DNA from: Rickettsia typhi
GTDB lineage: Bacteria; Pseudomonadota; Alphaproteobacteria; Rickettsiales; Deianiraeaceae
Direction of reading: 5' to 3'
Assembly (NCBI GenBank): GCA_945878495.1
Contig: CAMCTP010000045.1
Location: 1 to 6,708 of the forward strand
Length of the DNA: 6,708 bases
Both the position numbers and the translations under genes were made by a program. This document shows positions 4,966 through 6,708 of the stretch, piece after piece (the stretch's first letter is position 1; each line of letters begins with the position of its first letter). The notes under the pieces are model-generated. The model saw nothing but the letters and a program-made list of their open reading frames with translations. It did not search any database and was not told the origin of the DNA.

Positions 4966-6256
4966 TAAGTAAATCCAAAAGAAGATCGAATCTGCCAGAG
5001 TCAAGCTTGGTAACAACTCCGGTTAATCTGTTTTTCACCTCAAATATCGAAGATTCTAGAGATTTTTGACCGATAATAATCTGAAACGGAAGACCTATTA
5101 AATCAGCATTATTCAATTTTTGCCCAACAGATCCATCCTTATCATCATATAAAACTTCAATCCTAGCTTTCATCAAGCTATCATAAAGCGCATCACAAGC
5201 TGTTGTAACTTCTTGATTTTTTGGAGATAAATTTATCAGATTTACCAAAAATGGCGCAACCGCCCTGCTCCATATAACGCCTTTTTCATCGTGATTCGCT
5301 TCAATAAAAGCAGCCATCAAACGTGTTACCCCTATACCGTAACACCCACCAATTGGATTCATTTTTCTACCCTCGCTAGATTCAATTTCAATCTTCATTG
5401 CCTTGGAGTACTTGTCTGCATAATAAAATATATGACCAACTTCAATCCCCCTAGCCTCAACCAAATCTTCGCTATTTAAACTACAAGAATCCGCCGAGTG
5501 TTCATCCTCTGTTTTTGCATAAACATTTTTCAAATCTTCATAGGAAAAATTAGCATTTTGAGATAACTCATCAAGTTTTTTATCATAAAAAATACCAGAT
5601 TCACCGGTCTTAGCGACAACGTGAAATTCATGGCTAAGATCTCCTCCTATTTCGCCCGAATTAGCTTGCATAGGTATTGCGGTCAATCCAATTTTTTTAA
5701 AAATTGCTAAATATGCCTTAAAAAATTTATCATAGGTTTTAATAGCAGAAGCCTCGTCAACATCAAAAGAATAGGCATCCATCATCAAAAACTCCCTGCA
5801 TCTCATAAGCCCAAATCTCGGCCTAATTTCATCACGAAATTTTGTATTTATCTGATATAAAGTAATTGGTAATTGCTTATAACTCTTAACATCCATTTCA
5901 AAAATTAACTGTGCAGACTCCTCCGCTGTTGGAGAAAATAGCATATCATTTCCATGTCTATCCTTCATTCTTAAGGTCTCTTGACCACAATATCCATCGG
6001 ATCTTCCGCTTCTTTTCCACGCTTCATTATTTTGAATGACGGGGAAAATTACCTCAGATGCTCCAATTTTATCAAATTCAGCTCTTATTATATCCGATAT
6101 TTTTCGCAAAACTCTTACACCAAGTGGCATAATCGTATAAAGCCCACTTTCAATTTGACGAATCAATCCAGATCTTAACATGAATATATGTGATGCAGTT
6201 TTTGCATCGGATGGAGTTTCTTTTAGAGTCGGAATATGAATTTGGGATAATTTCAT
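4958..6256 (-). CDS. proS: Prolyl-tRNA synthetase, short form without the editing insertion
   Basis: ProS attaches proline to tRNA-Pro in the cytoplasm. The 432-aa protein is a class II synthetase. After the N-terminus LPTLKE-like IPTLKETPSDAKTASHIFMLRSG (8-30) come the motif 1 region (about 45-75), motif 2 FRDEIRPRFGLMRCREF (140-156) and motif 3 NPIGGCYGIGVTRLMAA (300-316). The C-terminal anticodon-binding domain (about 335-432) contains NNADLIGLPFQIIIG (382-396). E. coli-type enzymes are about 570 aa because of an editing domain between motifs 2 and 3. Here only a short remnant (about 221-270) is present, as is usual in alphaproteobacteria, so mischarged alanine must be cleared in trans or tolerated. 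The ATG at 6256 gives the normal N-terminus. The gene overlaps the downstream HxlR gene and is divergent from the aminotransferase gene. Confidence 0.97.
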   Translation of the reverse strand: MKLSQIHIPTLKETPSDAKTASHIFMLRSGLIRQIESGLYTIMPLGVRVLRKISDIIRAEFDKIGASEVIFPVIQNNEAWKRSGRSDGYCGQETLRMKDRHGNDMLFSPTAEESAQLIFEMDVKSYKQLPITLYQINTKFRDEIRPRFGLMRCREFLMMDAYSFDVDEASAIKTYDKFFKAYLAIFKKIGLTAIPMQANSGEIGGDLSHEFHVVAKTGESGIFYDKKLDELSQNANFSYEDLKNVYAKTEDEHSADSCSLNSEDLVEARGIEVGHIFYYADKYSKAMKIEIESSEGRKMNPIGGCYGIGVTRLMAAFIEANHDEKGVIWSRAVAPFLVNLINLSPKNQEVTTACDALYDSLMKARIEVLYDDKDGSVGQKLNNADLIGLPFQIIIGQKSLESSIFEVKNRLTGVVTKLDSGRFDLLLDLLNE

Positions 6257-6301
6257 TGTTTTTTAATTTATATACAACATAAGTATTAACAAAAAAATAT
6301 A

Positions 6302-6329
6302 TTGCAAATAATTTTTTAATCTCGATAAA
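6302..6329 (+). promoter_or_regulatory. Weak promoter candidate for the aminotransferase gene
   Basis: TTGCAA (6302-6307) and GATAAA (6324-6329) are 16 bp apart in the 95-bp divergent gap between proS and the gene at 6352, which would give a leader of about 16 nt. Both hexamers match at only four of six positions. For proS on the other strand, the best pair I found (6292-6287 and 6270-6265) would be nearly leaderless and is no stronger. Confidence 0.22.
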
Positions 6330-6351
6330 ACACTATCTTTTTCGTTAAAAA

Positions 6352-6708
6352 ATGATATCCAATTTAATGACAAAAATCAAACCATCTCCAACGATAGCAA
6401 TGTCAAATAAAGCAAAAGAATTAAAACAAAATGGCGTTAATGTATATGATTTTACCGTTGGTGAGCCTGATTTTCAGACCCCAAAACACATAATAGATGC
6501 GGCTTATGAAGGAATGTTAAAAGGAAATACAAAATACACCCTGATAAATGGAACTCTAGATTTGAGAAAGGCGATATGCGAAAAATTAGCAAACGAGAAT
6601 CAACTAGAATACGATCCAAGTGAGATAGTTGCATCAACTGGAGCGAAACAAGCTATATTCAACACCATGGCTGCAACTCTAAACCACGATGATGAGGTTA
6701 TTATACAG
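6352..6708 (+). CDS. aatA: Class I pyridoxal-phosphate aminotransferase, probably aspartate aminotransferase (partial, N-terminal 119 aa)
   Basis: This is the first 119 codons of a plus-strand gene cut by the right edge. Fold type I aminotransferases of this subgroup move amino groups between aspartate, or sometimes prephenate or tyrosine, and 2-oxoglutarate using PLP. Visible signatures are KIKPSPTIAMSNKAKEL (8-24), GEPDFQTP (37-44), TKYT-x2-NG (60-67), LRKAI (71-75) and the PLP-phosphate-contacting STGAKQAIFNT (95-105), followed by DDEVII, normally GDEVI. This is the Rickettsia aatA / alphaproteobacterial aspartate aminotransferase pattern. The residues before GEPDF read DFTV where LGAG is usual. 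The ATG at 6352 gives the expected distance to KPSPT, and M6 is a less likely start. The PLP-binding lysine is beyond the window, so substrate specificity cannot be settled. Confidence 0.88.
   Translation, partial: MISNLMTKIKPSPTIAMSNKAKELKQNGVNVYDFTVGEPDFQTPKHIIDAAYEGMLKGNTKYTLINGTLDLRKAICEKLANENQLEYDPSEIVASTGAKQAIFNTMAATLNHDDEVIIQ

Noticed and set aside
4966..5016. Longer HxlR frame starting inside proS
   Set aside because: The 17 extra residues are the shifted proS coding sequence. ATG 4965 gives the family N-terminus.
5291..6178. Two short plus-strand frames opposite proS
   Set aside because: Both are antisense to conserved synthetase motifs and show no protein-like features of their own.
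6452..6637. Minus-strand frame opposite the aminotransferase
   Set aside because: Antisense to the conserved GEPDF to STGAKQ region, so a shadow of the real gene.

Overview
This 6.7 kb window is a strongly AT-rich, densely packed stretch of bacterial chromosome. The gene set points to an alphaproteobacterium, most likely a Rickettsiales- or Holosporales-like lineage. The reasons are a Rickettsia-style start of isocitrate dehydrogenase, a short prolyl-tRNA synthetase without the editing insertion, an adrenodoxin-type ferredoxin, a type A phosphatidylserine decarboxylase, lysine/asparagine/isoleucine-rich proteins, and translation starts with no clear Shine-Dalgarno sequence. The species cannot be named from the sequence. 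The standard genetic code is in use: TGG encodes Trp and one gene ends in TGA.

Layout. The 5' end of icd lies on the minus strand (1-208). A divergent plus-strand pair follows: an unrecognised 53-aa protein (328-489) and a degenerate inositol-monophosphatase-family protein (505-1389). The latter converges on, and overlaps by 18 bp, a minus-strand cluster read in the order hslV (3060-2503), rfbC (2500-1922), nuoB (1920-1372), with gaps of only 2 and 1 bp. On the plus strand come a small gp6-like phage/GTA head-tail connector gene (3173-3448), then fdx (3504-3827) and psd (3852-4520). fdx has the best promoter in the window, and psd ends at an intrinsic-terminator-like hairpin. A second minus-strand pair, proS (6256-4958) and an HxlR-family regulator (4965-4537), overlap by 8 nt. 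A class I aspartate-aminotransferase-like gene starts at 6352 and runs off the right edge.

Most genes are housekeeping: TCA cycle, respiratory complex I, Fe-S assembly or electron transfer, phospholipid synthesis, proteolysis, tRNA charging and amino-acid metabolism. Several are separated from their usual partners: hslV without hslU, nuoB without nuoA/nuoC, rfbC without other rhamnose genes, psd without pssA. This is the scrambled gene order often seen in host-associated alphaproteobacteria.

The items most worth a second look are the isolated head-tail connector gene, which fits a dispersed gene transfer agent; the IMPase-fold protein that has lost its metal-binding signature and follows a tiny unknown gene; and the HxlR regulator whose last five residues resemble a beta-sliding-clamp-binding motif, encoded within the psd terminator hairpin. 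I found no CRISPR array, rRNA, tRNA, insertion sequence or complete new defence system. No gene-free stretch exceeds about 120 bases.
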